Source of the DNA: an uncultured Granulosicoccus sp.
GTDB taxonomy: Bacteria; Pseudomonadota; Gammaproteobacteria; Granulosicoccales; Granulosicoccaceae
Assembly: GCA_947499955.1 (NCBI GenBank)
Contig: CANMQI010000006.1
Span: 186,001-250,000, forward strand
Length of the DNA: 64,000 nucleotides
Direction: 5' to 3'
Below, in pieces: positions 43,902 through 51,923 of this stretch (positions are counted from its first letter, which is position 1; each line of letters starts with the position of its first letter). Made by a program: the position numbers and the translations under genes. The notes beneath the pieces were generated by a model that saw only the letters and a list, made by a program, of their open reading frames with translations, was not told the origin of the DNA and searched no databases.

Positions 43902-44486
43902 TCAGGCAGGACGTTCAGCAATCTCTATCTGCAGAGCCCTGAGTGCGTTCAATCTTTCGTGATTGCTTTCCATCTGCAGCAGCTCGTATTTGGCCTCGCT
44001 GGCCAGCGGCAATACTTCCAGCAGTCGGTGACTGACCCAGTCAGCATCATCCAGAAGCTTCTCTTCAAAATGAATATCCGTTTCGAGATAGCTCAGTATC
44101 AAGTCCAGCTTCTGCGCCAACAGCTCGTATTCCGGCAGCATGGGTGTCGGTGGCTGGGGAGCAAGCGCTTCCACCTCACCGATCAGCAGGCCGGTGTCGG
44201 AGGACACGTACGTCAGCAAACGGAACTCCTCTTCGCCCTTGACGGTAATGTGCAGAAGTCCGTCTGACCCCTGATCGAAATCGATGATGGATACCCGGGT
44301 GCCCAGCGGGTAGGGCTCGGCAATGCCACCCGCCTCTCTTCCTGACTTGATCAGGCAGATTCCGAACCCGGAATCGTTACGGAAGCAGTCCTTGACCATG
44401 TCGATGTAACGCCGCTCGAACAGACGCAAGGGCATGAGACCGTCGGGAAGGATGATACTGGAAAGTGGAAACAGAGGTAGTTGCAT
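43902..44486 (-). CDS. Lon N-terminal (substrate-binding) domain protein
   Basis: A 194-residue protein consisting of the N-terminal domain of Lon without ATPase or protease parts. Typical segments are LPLFPLSSIILPDGLMPLRLFERRYIDMV, FGICLIKSG and GTRVSIIDF. Such stand-alone Lon-N (YcaO/COG2802) proteins occur widely; cereblon uses the same fold for substrate binding. A role as an adaptor or in protein turnover is possible but untested. It lies 47 bp after ubiX, third in the giant OmpA-ubiX-Lon-N run. Confidence 0.9.
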   Translation of the reverse strand: MQLPLFPLSSIILPDGLMPLRLFERRYIDMVKDCFRNDSGFGICLIKSGREAGGIAEPYPLGTRVSIIDFDQGSDGLLHITVKGEEEFRLLTYVSSDTGLLIGEVEALAPQPPTPMLPEYELLAQKLDLILSYLETDIHFEEKLLDDADWVSHRLLEVLPLASEAKYELLQMESNHERLNALRALQIEIAERPA

Positions 44487-44533
44487 GAGTTAGGTAGACC
44501 AGTGCGAACTTCTCGGATTATCAAAGGGGAACC

Positions 44534-45223
44534 TTATTCCTCGTCAATACCCCAGCGCGGCATCAGGGTCTGCCTGACACCCAGCTGGTCCATGATGCGT
44601 GCCACGACAAAATCGATCAGTTCGTCGACACTCTTGGGCAGATTGTAGAAAGCAGGGTTCGGCGGCATGATCACCACACCCGCACGAGCGAGTCGCGACA
44701 TGTTCTCGAGATGGATCAGGGAAAACGGCATTTCCCGCGGCATCACGATCAGCTTGCGCCCTTCCTTGATCACCACATCGGCAGCTCGTTCCAGCAAGTT
44801 GTTGCACGTTCCCGCCGCGACCGACGCCAGCGTTCCCGTGGTACACGGGCAGATGACCATGGCATCCGGCACCCCTGACCCGCTGGCCACCGGTGCCGTC
44901 CACTCTTCCTGACCGAATGCCTTCAACTGCCCCTCGCGTGCACCATACATCTGCGAGAATTGCGCCTGAACCTGTGCCGTACGCGCCGGCACCGGGATGT
45001 CGGTATCCATCCCCATGACGATGCGTGCCGGCTTGGACATCAGGACATAGACTTCGCAGTTGGCCTGCACCAGGCATTCAATCAGCCGCAAGGCGTATTG
45101 AATACCTGATGCTCCCGTCATCGCAACACAAATGGTCTTGTCAAACGCAATGTCACCTGCCGGTTCGGATACCTGCCCCGTTTCAATATCGATGACGTTG
45201 TCGGTATCCGTTTCGCTACTCAA
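44534..45223 (-). CDS. ubiX: Flavin prenyltransferase UbiX
   Basis: UbiX attaches dimethylallyl phosphate to FMN to make the prenyl-FMN cofactor of UbiD decarboxylase in ubiquinone synthesis. The 229-residue protein has the family motifs MTGASGIQYALRL, CPCTTGTLASVAAG and VMPREMPFS. Its N-terminus is about 30 residues longer than E. coli UbiX. The only in-frame start near the expected place is TTG at 45223, which overlaps the upstream stop as TTGA, so translation is likely coupled to the giant OmpA gene. No ubiD is in the window. Confidence 0.93.
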   Translation of the reverse strand: MSSETDTDNVIDIETGQVSEPAGDIAFDKTICVAMTGASGIQYALRLIECLVQANCEVYVLMSKPARIVMGMDTDIPVPARTAQVQAQFSQMYGAREGQLKAFGQEEWTAPVASGSGVPDAMVICPCTTGTLASVAAGTCNNLLERAADVVIKEGRKLIVMPREMPFSLIHLENMSRLARAGVVIMPPNPAFYNLPKSVDELIDFVVARIMDQLGVRQTLMPRWGIDEE

Positions 45224-48200
45224 GGTTGTACAACCAGCTCCACTCGACGGTTCAGTGCACGACCTTCCCGAGTGTTATTGGGCGCTACTGGTCGTTGCGA
45301 TCCATAACCGGTTGCTGAGAGTCGCTCCGCACTGACACCCGCCTGAGACTCCAGGAAGTTCACGGTGTTGGCAGCACGCGCGACCGACAATTCCCAGTTA
45401 CTGGGGAAGTAGGCCAGCAACTCGCCGCTGACCGGAATACTGTCGGTGTGACCTTCAACCACGATGTCGTTATCAAGATCTTCCAGCGCCGTGGCAACCT
45501 TGGTCATCAAGGTACGACCGGCTGCACTCAGACGAGCCCGGCCCGACAGAAAAAGAGCACCGCTAGGCAGGTTCACTTCAATACCATTGTCATCCCGAAC
45601 GCTCACAGTAACGCCTTCAACACCATTCTCGACCAGATTGGCCTCGATGGTATCGCGCAGAGACTGGGCTCGCTGTTCCTCGCTCTGAGTCAGACCCTGG
45701 ATATCAGCCAGCTTCGCCGCCAGATTCTCCGCCAGAGACAACTGTTCCGCAGCTCCACGATTACTCTCTGCCAGCTGCTCTCGCAAATCGGCAGACGCTG
45801 TTTCCGCATCGGCAAGCCGTGCCTCCAGATCATCCTTGGCAGAGCCCAGTTCGGCCAATTGACCATCCAGCTCATCCCGAGCCGTTTGCAGTTCGGCCAA
45901 TGTGGCTTCGATCGCCGCCTTCTCTTCGCTCAGGCTGCCCTGTTCGGTTTCCAGTTCAGCCACTCTTGTCTGCAACGCATCGACTTCACTCTCCAGTGAA
46001 GATCGATTCTCCATGGCTGCCTGCAACTGACCTTCCAGATCTGCCTTCTCGGCTTCCAGAGCCGTGATCTGCTGGCTCAGCGTGCTGGTATCGGTCTCGA
46101 GCGTGGAACGCAGAGTCTGCACCTGCAGGCCGGTATCACCCAACTCTGCCTGAGCGTTGGCCAGTTCGGCTTCAAGCTCTTCTCGTCGAGCACTTGCGTC
46201 AGCCAATTGTGATTCAAGATCGCTGATCTGAGTGGTCGCAGCCGCCAGTTGAGCTTGCAGATCACCCACCAGCACCTCGGAATCAGCCAGCTGTTGTTCC
46301 AGCGCGGCCTTCTCCTGTGAGGTGGTATCCAGCGACTGCTGCACATCAGCCATGGCGCTACTTGCTGCTGCCGATGCCTCGTTGGCTGTCGCCAGCTCTG
46401 CCTCCAGACCTTCCACACGCGTCTGAACTGAAGTCAGTTCAGTCTGCAGACCTTCAATGGTCACGGCATCATCGTCTCGAGCTTCATTCGCAACGGCCAA
46501 CTGGGCTTCCAGGTCACCGACCAGGGCCCCCAGTTCAACCACTTCACCTTCCAGGCCATCGCGGCTTGCGGACAGTTCGCTCAACTGTGACTGCAGAGCA
46601 TCGACTTCCGCCTGTACAGCGTTGCTGGCATCCGCCGCCTCACTGGCGTCGGTCGTCGCACTCTCAAGCTGAGCCTGCAGAACCGTCCTCTCTGTACTCA
46701 GGGAAGCCAGCTGTCCGCTCATCTCAGCCTTCTCTTCTTCCAGGGCTGTGACCTTCTCGGTCAGGAAGGCATTACCGTTCTCCAGGTCGACAAGCTGGCG
46801 ATTGAGGGCAGCCTGTTCGGTTTCCAGAACGCCGAGTTGCTCCATCGCTGCATCGCGTTCAGCCCGCAGGGTATCGACACGCTCCTTGACGAAACCATTG
46901 GCATCTTCCAGATTTGCATAGCTGGCCAGCAGTTCCTCGTTCTTCGCCGTCAGCTCGGCATTGGCCGCTTCCAGCTCATCACGCGCAGCTGTCAGCGTTT
47001 CCACTTCTTCGTTCGATTGACCGGCATTGGAGTCGAACAGACTCTGAATCTCACTGACGCGAGCTTCCAACGCTGCCTTCTCGGACTGAAGCTCTGCTAC
47101 CGCACCACTGTCTTCACTGGCGGCATTGGCGTCCATCAGCTGGCTTTCGAGAACCGTGACCTGAGTGGCCATTCTTGCTCGCTCGACATCCAGATCACTG
47201 GCGCGAGCCCGCAGCTCGGCGATGGCAGGCTTCTGCAGATCGATGGTTGATTGCAATTCCGCGACTTCCGCATCCTTGCCAGCAATGGCCTCTTCCAGTG
47301 AAGCACTGCGAGTTCGAAGTTCGCTCAACGCCGCTTCCTGTTCGGATACCGTTGCCTGCAGTTCGTCGATTCGACGCTGACGAGCGGCAAGCTCTTCTTC
47401 GAGTGAACTGCTGCGACCACGCAATTCGCTGATCACAGGTACTTGCAGGTCGATGGTGGACTGCAGTTCTTCAGCTTCCGATCGATGGGCAGCCAACTCG
47501 GCTTCCAGCGATTCACTGCGACTACGCAATTCTGCGATGGCCGGTACCTGCAGGTCGATCGTGGACTGAAGTTCGTCGATCTCGGCCTGACGAGCTGCCA
47601 GCTGGTTCTCGAGAGAGGCGCTACGTTGACGCAGCTCCGCGATAACCGGGACCTGAAGATCGATGGTCGCCTGCAATTCTTCAGCGGCAGCCTGAGCGGC
47701 TACCAGTTCTTCGTTCTGCTCATTGCTGACGCCTTCGAGCTGTGCCTGCAAGGTGTTGACGTTCATTGCCATCTGCGCACGCTGTTCATCCAGTGCCGAG
47801 CTGCGCGAGCGCAATTCAGCCAGTGCCGGTTTCTGCAGATCGATGGTTGCCTGAAGTTCAGCCAGCTGTGCCTCGTAGGAAATCTGCTCTTCCTCGGCAA
47901 CGGCTCTGGCCGCAGCCAACTCCTCTTCCAGCGCACTGTTGCGTTCACGCAGTTCGGCGATGACTGGCTTCTGAATATCCACCGTCGCCTGCAGCTCACC
48001 GACCGCAGCTTCCAGCTCGATCAGCGATTCGGCGGCAGCGGTCTGCTCCGCCTCAAGACTGGCCTGAGCGGTGACCAGTGAGTCCTTGTCCGCCTGCAGC
48101 TCGTTCATCGCTGCCTGCATGCTGTCTCGTTCACTGACCAGCGAATCGCGCACGCTACGCAGCTCGTCGACATTGGATTGCAGTTCGACCACCTGACTTT

Positions 48201-49974
48201 CCAGGCTCTGGCTCTGTTCGCTGACGGTTGCCTGGAGGCTCTGGATTTGAGCCGTTCGGGTTTGAATCTCTGCGTTGCTCTGCGCTCGAACCTGTTCCAG
48301 TTCTTCCTGCAAGCTTCCCAGAGCCAGCTGCAACTCACCCTTTTCGGAGCGCAGTCCCTGTCCCTGTACGGTCAGGTCTTCCACTTCGGCCTGCAGTGCC
48401 TGCTTCTGTGCTTCGAGCTCACCGATCTCGACATTCAGAGCCACGACTTCGGCATCGAACTGACCCTGCAACACCTGATAGCCTTGCCTGGAGGCTTCCA
48501 GCTCGGAGTCCAGATTGTCGGATGAGGACAACAGCGATTGCACTCTGACATTCAGATTGCCGACATTGGATTCGCGTTCGGCGATAGCCATCTGTGCAGC
48601 CTGAAAACGTTGATCAAGCGCGGCATACTGCTCCTGAACATCTGCCAGCTGCGCCATCTTGTGCTGGATCTCGCCTTGCAGGATGCTTTCGGTGGCAGCC
48701 AGCTCCGCCTGTACACCGGCCAGCTCTTCCGTGCGTCCTGCCAGCTCCTGCTCCGCCATGCTCAGCGATTCACGAGCATCAGCCAATTGCACTTCCGTAT
48801 CGGACAGTGCCGTTTGTGTCTCGCTCAGCGCCGATTCGGTCTGCGCCAGACGATCTTGCGTGGAGCCCAGCTCATCTTCGACAGTGCCAATGTGCCCCTG
48901 CAGATTTTCCATATCGGCCTCGAGAGCCGCCTTGCGCGCTTCCAGGTCGCCTATCTCGGCATTCAGCTGGGCAACATCGGTATCGTAGACCGCCAGTAAC
49001 GAGTTATAGCTGGCCTCTGCGTTTCGCAGTTCATTGCCGGAGAAGCTTGCGGCAGATTGCAGAGATTGCAGTTCTGACTGGGCAAAGCCGAGTATCGCTT
49101 CCTGCTCTCCGACAGATGCCTGCTGTTGCAGAATCTGGACTTCCTGATCACGAATCAGCGCGACCTGCTCTTCGATCTGCGATTCGCGCTCGGCAATCTT
49201 CTGGTTCAACGCAGCGATTTCATCGTTGAGTTCAACCAACCGGGCATCGCTGTCGGAGGCTTGCTGGCCAGAGGCCTGCAACTGTGTCTGCAGACTGGCG
49301 ATTCGATCGTTCAGTTCGGCGACCTGTGCATCGCGAGCTTCGACCTGCTGACCGGACTCTTCCATGAGTGCCTGCAGTCGGGAGACTTCATCATTCAGTT
49401 CGCTGACTCGTGTCTTGCTGCTGTTCAGCGCCTCATCCGAGGCAGCAAGCTCGTTGCGCAGCTCGACGATTCGCGCATCGGCCTCGAGATCGATGGCGGC
49501 AACAACGCTTTCCAGCTGGATGGCTGCGGCCTGACGCTCGGCATCAAGTTCGCTCATGCGTGCCTGCGCTGTTTCCAGCTCGGCAGTCAGCGCAGCGACC
49601 TGCTCTTCCAGCTCGCCTTTTGATTGACCAGCATCTGCCAGCAGACCCTGTGTCTCGTCTCGTTCGGCTCCCAGCGCTTGCATCTGCTCGCGCAGACTCG
49701 CCAGTTCGCTCTCGCCGCTGGCGATGGCCTCCTTCAAGGTGCTCTGCTCGGCTTCCAGATCGACAATGATCTGTTCGGCGCCTTGCAGCTCCACACTGCG
49801 CTCATCGAGCAGCATGGTGACCTGATCACGCTCCAACTGAGTACTTTTCAGGTCGTGCACCGTATTGGAGCGTGATACCCACGCCGCCACCAACGCGATC
49901 AACGCCAGGGCTGCCAATACGAATTTCAATTGATATGAAGACCTGCTGGGGGCTTTCTCAAACTCTCTGAACAT
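45220..49974 (-). CDS. Giant membrane-anchored coiled-coil protein with OmpA/MotB C-terminus
   Basis: A 1584-residue protein: a short basic N-terminus, one membrane helix (about 16-33), an enormous predicted coiled coil (about 40-1450) and an OmpA-like peptidoglycan-binding domain (about 1470-1584; VEGHTDSIPVSG, NWELSVARAANTV, GYGSQRPVAPNNTREGRALNRRVEL with the conserved Asp/Arg ligands). In residues 660-935 a motif of the form LQSTIDLQ-x-P-x-I-x-ELRxRS-x-SLE recurs seven times, six copies with a central Pro that would kink the helix. It should link the inner membrane to peptidoglycan. ATG at 49974 is chosen over TTG 50001. ubiX overlaps its stop. No close named family is recognised. Confidence 0.88.
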   Translation of the reverse strand: MFREFEKAPSRSSYQLKFVLAALALIALVAAWVSRSNTVHDLKSTQLERDQVTMLLDERSVELQGAEQIIVDLEAEQSTLKEAIASGESELASLREQMQALGAERDETQGLLADAGQSKGELEEQVAALTAELETAQARMSELDAERQAAAIQLESVVAAIDLEADARIVELRNELAASDEALNSSKTRVSELNDEVSRLQALMEESGQQVEARDAQVAELNDRIASLQTQLQASGQQASDSDARLVELNDEIAALNQKIAERESQIEEQVALIRDQEVQILQQQASVGEQEAILGFAQSELQSLQSAASFSGNELRNAEASYNSLLAVYDTDVAQLNAEIGDLEARKAALEADMENLQGHIGTVEDELGSTQDRLAQTESALSETQTALSDTEVQLADARESLSMAEQELAGRTEELAGVQAELAATESILQGEIQHKMAQLADVQEQYAALDQRFQAAQMAIAERESNVGNLNVRVQSLLSSSDNLDSELEASRQGYQVLQGQFDAEVVALNVEIGELEAQKQALQAEVEDLTVQGQGLRSEKGELQLALGSLQEELEQVRAQSNAEIQTRTAQIQSLQATVSEQSQSLESQVVELQSNVDELRSVRDSLVSERDSMQAAMNELQADKDSLVTAQASLEAEQTAAAESLIELEAAVGELQATVDIQKPVIAELRERNSALEEELAAARAVAEEEQISYEAQLAELQATIDLQKPALAELRSRSSALDEQRAQMAMNVNTLQAQLEGVSNEQNEELVAAQAAAEELQATIDLQVPVIAELRQRSASLENQLAARQAEIDELQSTIDLQVPAIAELRSRSESLEAELAAHRSEAEELQSTIDLQVPVISELRGRSSSLEEELAARQRRIDELQATVSEQEAALSELRTRSASLEEAIAGKDAEVAELQSTIDLQKPAIAELRARASDLDVERARMATQVTVLESQLMDANAASEDSGAVAELQSEKAALEARVSEIQSLFDSNAGQSNEEVETLTAARDELEAANAELTAKNEELLASYANLEDANGFVKERVDTLRAERDAAMEQLGVLETEQAALNRQLVDLENGNAFLTEKVTALEEEKAEMSGQLASLSTERTVLQAQLESATTDASEAADASNAVQAEVDALQSQLSELSASRDGLEGEVVELGALVGDLEAQLAVANEARDDDAVTIEGLQTELTSVQTRVEGLEAELATANEASAAASSAMADVQQSLDTTSQEKAALEQQLADSEVLVGDLQAQLAAATTQISDLESQLADASARREELEAELANAQAELGDTGLQVQTLRSTLETDTSTLSQQITALEAEKADLEGQLQAAMENRSSLESEVDALQTRVAELETEQGSLSEEKAAIEATLAELQTARDELDGQLAELGSAKDDLEARLADAETASADLREQLAESNRGAAEQLSLAENLAAKLADIQGLTQSEEQRAQSLRDTIEANLVENGVEGVTVSVRDDNGIEVNLPSGALFLSGRARLSAAGRTLMTKVATALEDLDNDIVVEGHTDSIPVSGELLAYFPSNWELSVARAANTVNFLESQAGVSAERLSATGYGSQRPVAPNNTREGRALNRRVELVVQP

Positions 49975-50088
49975 GAAGTCGGTTCCGGTGACAGGGGTCA
50001 AACAGCATATGTGCCAAGCGCAGCAGACATCCTAGCGAAAACAGGTTGTCGCCACAATCTTGTCACGCAGTAAATCACGTATTTCGAT

Positions 50089-51528
50089 ATGTCTTTAAGT
50101 AAACTATACATTCCACCACAGACAGTGATCGCAAAGCATTACAGAGTAAGCCACTCCGACGGCGCCTGTAATCCCGGATCTGCATCACTGTCGAACGATT
50201 CGAGGCCTTCATACGTGCGTATTCATCTCAGTGCTCTTGGCTGCCGCCTGAACGAGGCGGAGCTGGAACAATGGGCTACGGCCTTTACCGGAGCTGGCGA
50301 TCAGATCGCCAATGACCCGTCCGAGGCTGACGTCATGGTGCTCAACACCTGCGCCGTGACTCGAGAGGCGGTACGCAAGTCCCGTCAGAAGCTGCAACGC
50401 CTGCAACGCGCCAACCCACAGGCGAAGCTGGTGGTGAGCGGCTGCTACAGCGAACTGGAGCCGGACAACGCTCTGGCCGAACTGGGAGTGGACCTGATCG
50501 TTCCCAATACCCGCAAGGACGAACTGGTCCCACTGACACGCCGTGCATTCGCCGAGGTGTCCATGCCCCAGGCCGCGACCTTGCCCGCCAATGCTGCCTT
50601 GTTCACTCGCAATCGTCATCGGGCCTTCATCAAGATTCAGGATGGTTGTCGGTATCGTTGTACCTTCTGCATTGTCACCGTGGCGCGTGGTGCCGAACGA
50701 AGCCGAACCATCAGCGACATTGTCGACGAAGTCCGGCAACTGCAGAAAGAAGATGTCAGGGAAGTCGTCCTGACCGGAGTTCATGTCGGCGGATACGGCT
50801 CCGATCTTGATACTGATCTGGAGCATCTCGTACAAGCTCTGCTCAACGATACAGATATTCCGCGCATTCGTTTCGCCTCAGTGGAGCCCTGGGACCTCTC
50901 ACCGGGTTTTCTGACACTGTTTGACAATGCTCGTGTGCAACCGCACATGCACCTGCCTCTGCAAAGCGGCTCTGACACGGTCCTTCGGCGTATGGCCAGA
51001 CGCTGCAAGACTGCCGATTTCAATGCCCTGACCAGTGAGCTGCGCGCCGCGGTACCCCACTTCAACATCACCACGGACATCATCGCCGGGTTTCCCGGAG
51101 AGAGCGAACAGGAATGGGAGGACTCTCTCGCATTCATCGCCACTCAGGGGTTCGGGCATATCCATGCCTTCACCTATTCCGAACGTGACGGTACGCGTGC
51201 AGCCGGACTTCCCGACGCCGTCCCCATGGAGATTCGCCAGCAGAGAAGCCGACAATTGCACGAGCTCGGTGAACAGCTCAAGAGCGAGCAATTGACTCGC
51301 TCGCTCGGTTCCGTGGCGGATGTCCTGTGGGAACGCGGCCGGGAGTCCGTCGATGATCAGGGACACAGCATCTGGACGCACCAGGGCTACACGCCCAATT
51401 ATCAGCGAGTCCGCATCAACAGCCCGCAGAATCTGGCCAACCGCATCATGCCGGTACGGCTGGACAGTGTCGACAACGGCAAACTGATCGGCACACTAGT
51501 CGACGAGCCGGTAGCCGTCGCTATCTGA
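50089..51528 (+). CDS. mtaB: tRNA t6A37 methylthiotransferase MtaB
   Basis: A radical-SAM methylthiotransferase that converts t6A37 to ms2t6A37 in tRNA. It has an N-terminal UPF0004 domain with three cluster cysteines (SALGCRLNEAE, NTCAVT, SGCYSE), the radical-SAM CRYRCTFC motif and a C-terminal TRAM domain. The SALGCRLNE start and the spacing match MtaB rather than MiaB or RimO. ATG at 50089 gives about 45 residues ahead of the conserved core; GTG at 50215 would give the usual length, and neither has a clear ribosome binding site. It is divergent from the giant OmpA gene. Confidence 0.92.
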   Translation: MSLSKLYIPPQTVIAKHYRVSHSDGACNPGSASLSNDSRPSYVRIHLSALGCRLNEAELEQWATAFTGAGDQIANDPSEADVMVLNTCAVTREAVRKSRQKLQRLQRANPQAKLVVSGCYSELEPDNALAELGVDLIVPNTRKDELVPLTRRAFAEVSMPQAATLPANAALFTRNRHRAFIKIQDGCRYRCTFCIVTVARGAERSRTISDIVDEVRQLQKEDVREVVLTGVHVGGYGSDLDTDLEHLVQALLNDTDIPRIRFASVEPWDLSPGFLTLFDNARVQPHMHLPLQSGSDTVLRRMARRCKTADFNALTSELRAAVPHFNITTDIIAGFPGESEQEWEDSLAFIATQGFGHIHAFTYSERDGTRAAGLPDAVPMEIRQQRSRQLHELGEQLKSEQLTRSLGSVADVLWERGRESVDDQGHSIWTHQGYTPNYQRVRINSPQNLANRIMPVRLDSVDNGKLIGTLVDEPVAVAI

Positions 51529-51923
51529 AGCGTTCTCGTAACGGATTCCTGAATTTTTTTTTCGCACGATCCAATTGCACGATTACGCGTCGGACACAGG
51601 CAGGAATGCAGGCGGATAGTCGCCTGCCGAGCACACACATGCTGCGACGCAAGAACGTTGTCCGACGAAACACGTCTGCCTACTGATCAGACGGTATATG
51701 ACTTTGCCGGTGTGCATGGTCCTCGAAACCGTTATTCCCAGCGCCCTCATAACGCACTGCGCCACATCCGCAGCAAGGCCAAGCTCGACCAACACAACAT
51801 TCACCGAGCACCCGTCAATGGCGCTGCAGCGCCGTTGTGCGCATCTGTCCCCCCTGCCAGCCTCGGAACGAAACGCGTACTATAAGCCACTGCGATTCCA
51901 ACCACGGGACAACCGACACATAC
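51529..51923 (+). promoter_or_regulatory. Upstream region of the second PDH operon
   Basis: A 395-bp gap without a supportable gene. It holds a run of nine T just past mtaB (possible weak terminator), a hairpin GCAGGCG-gatagt-CGCCTGC (51608-51627) and a perfect 14-bp palindrome GGCGCTGCAGCGCC (51820-51833), about 90 bp before the aceE start. A TACTAT box near 51879 could be a -10, but no good -35 fits. None of these matches the leader of the first PDH operon. Confidence 0.4.

Noticed and set aside
51658..51885. 75-codon frame upstream of the second aceE
   Set aside because: No start signal, atypical composition, and it covers the likely promoter region.
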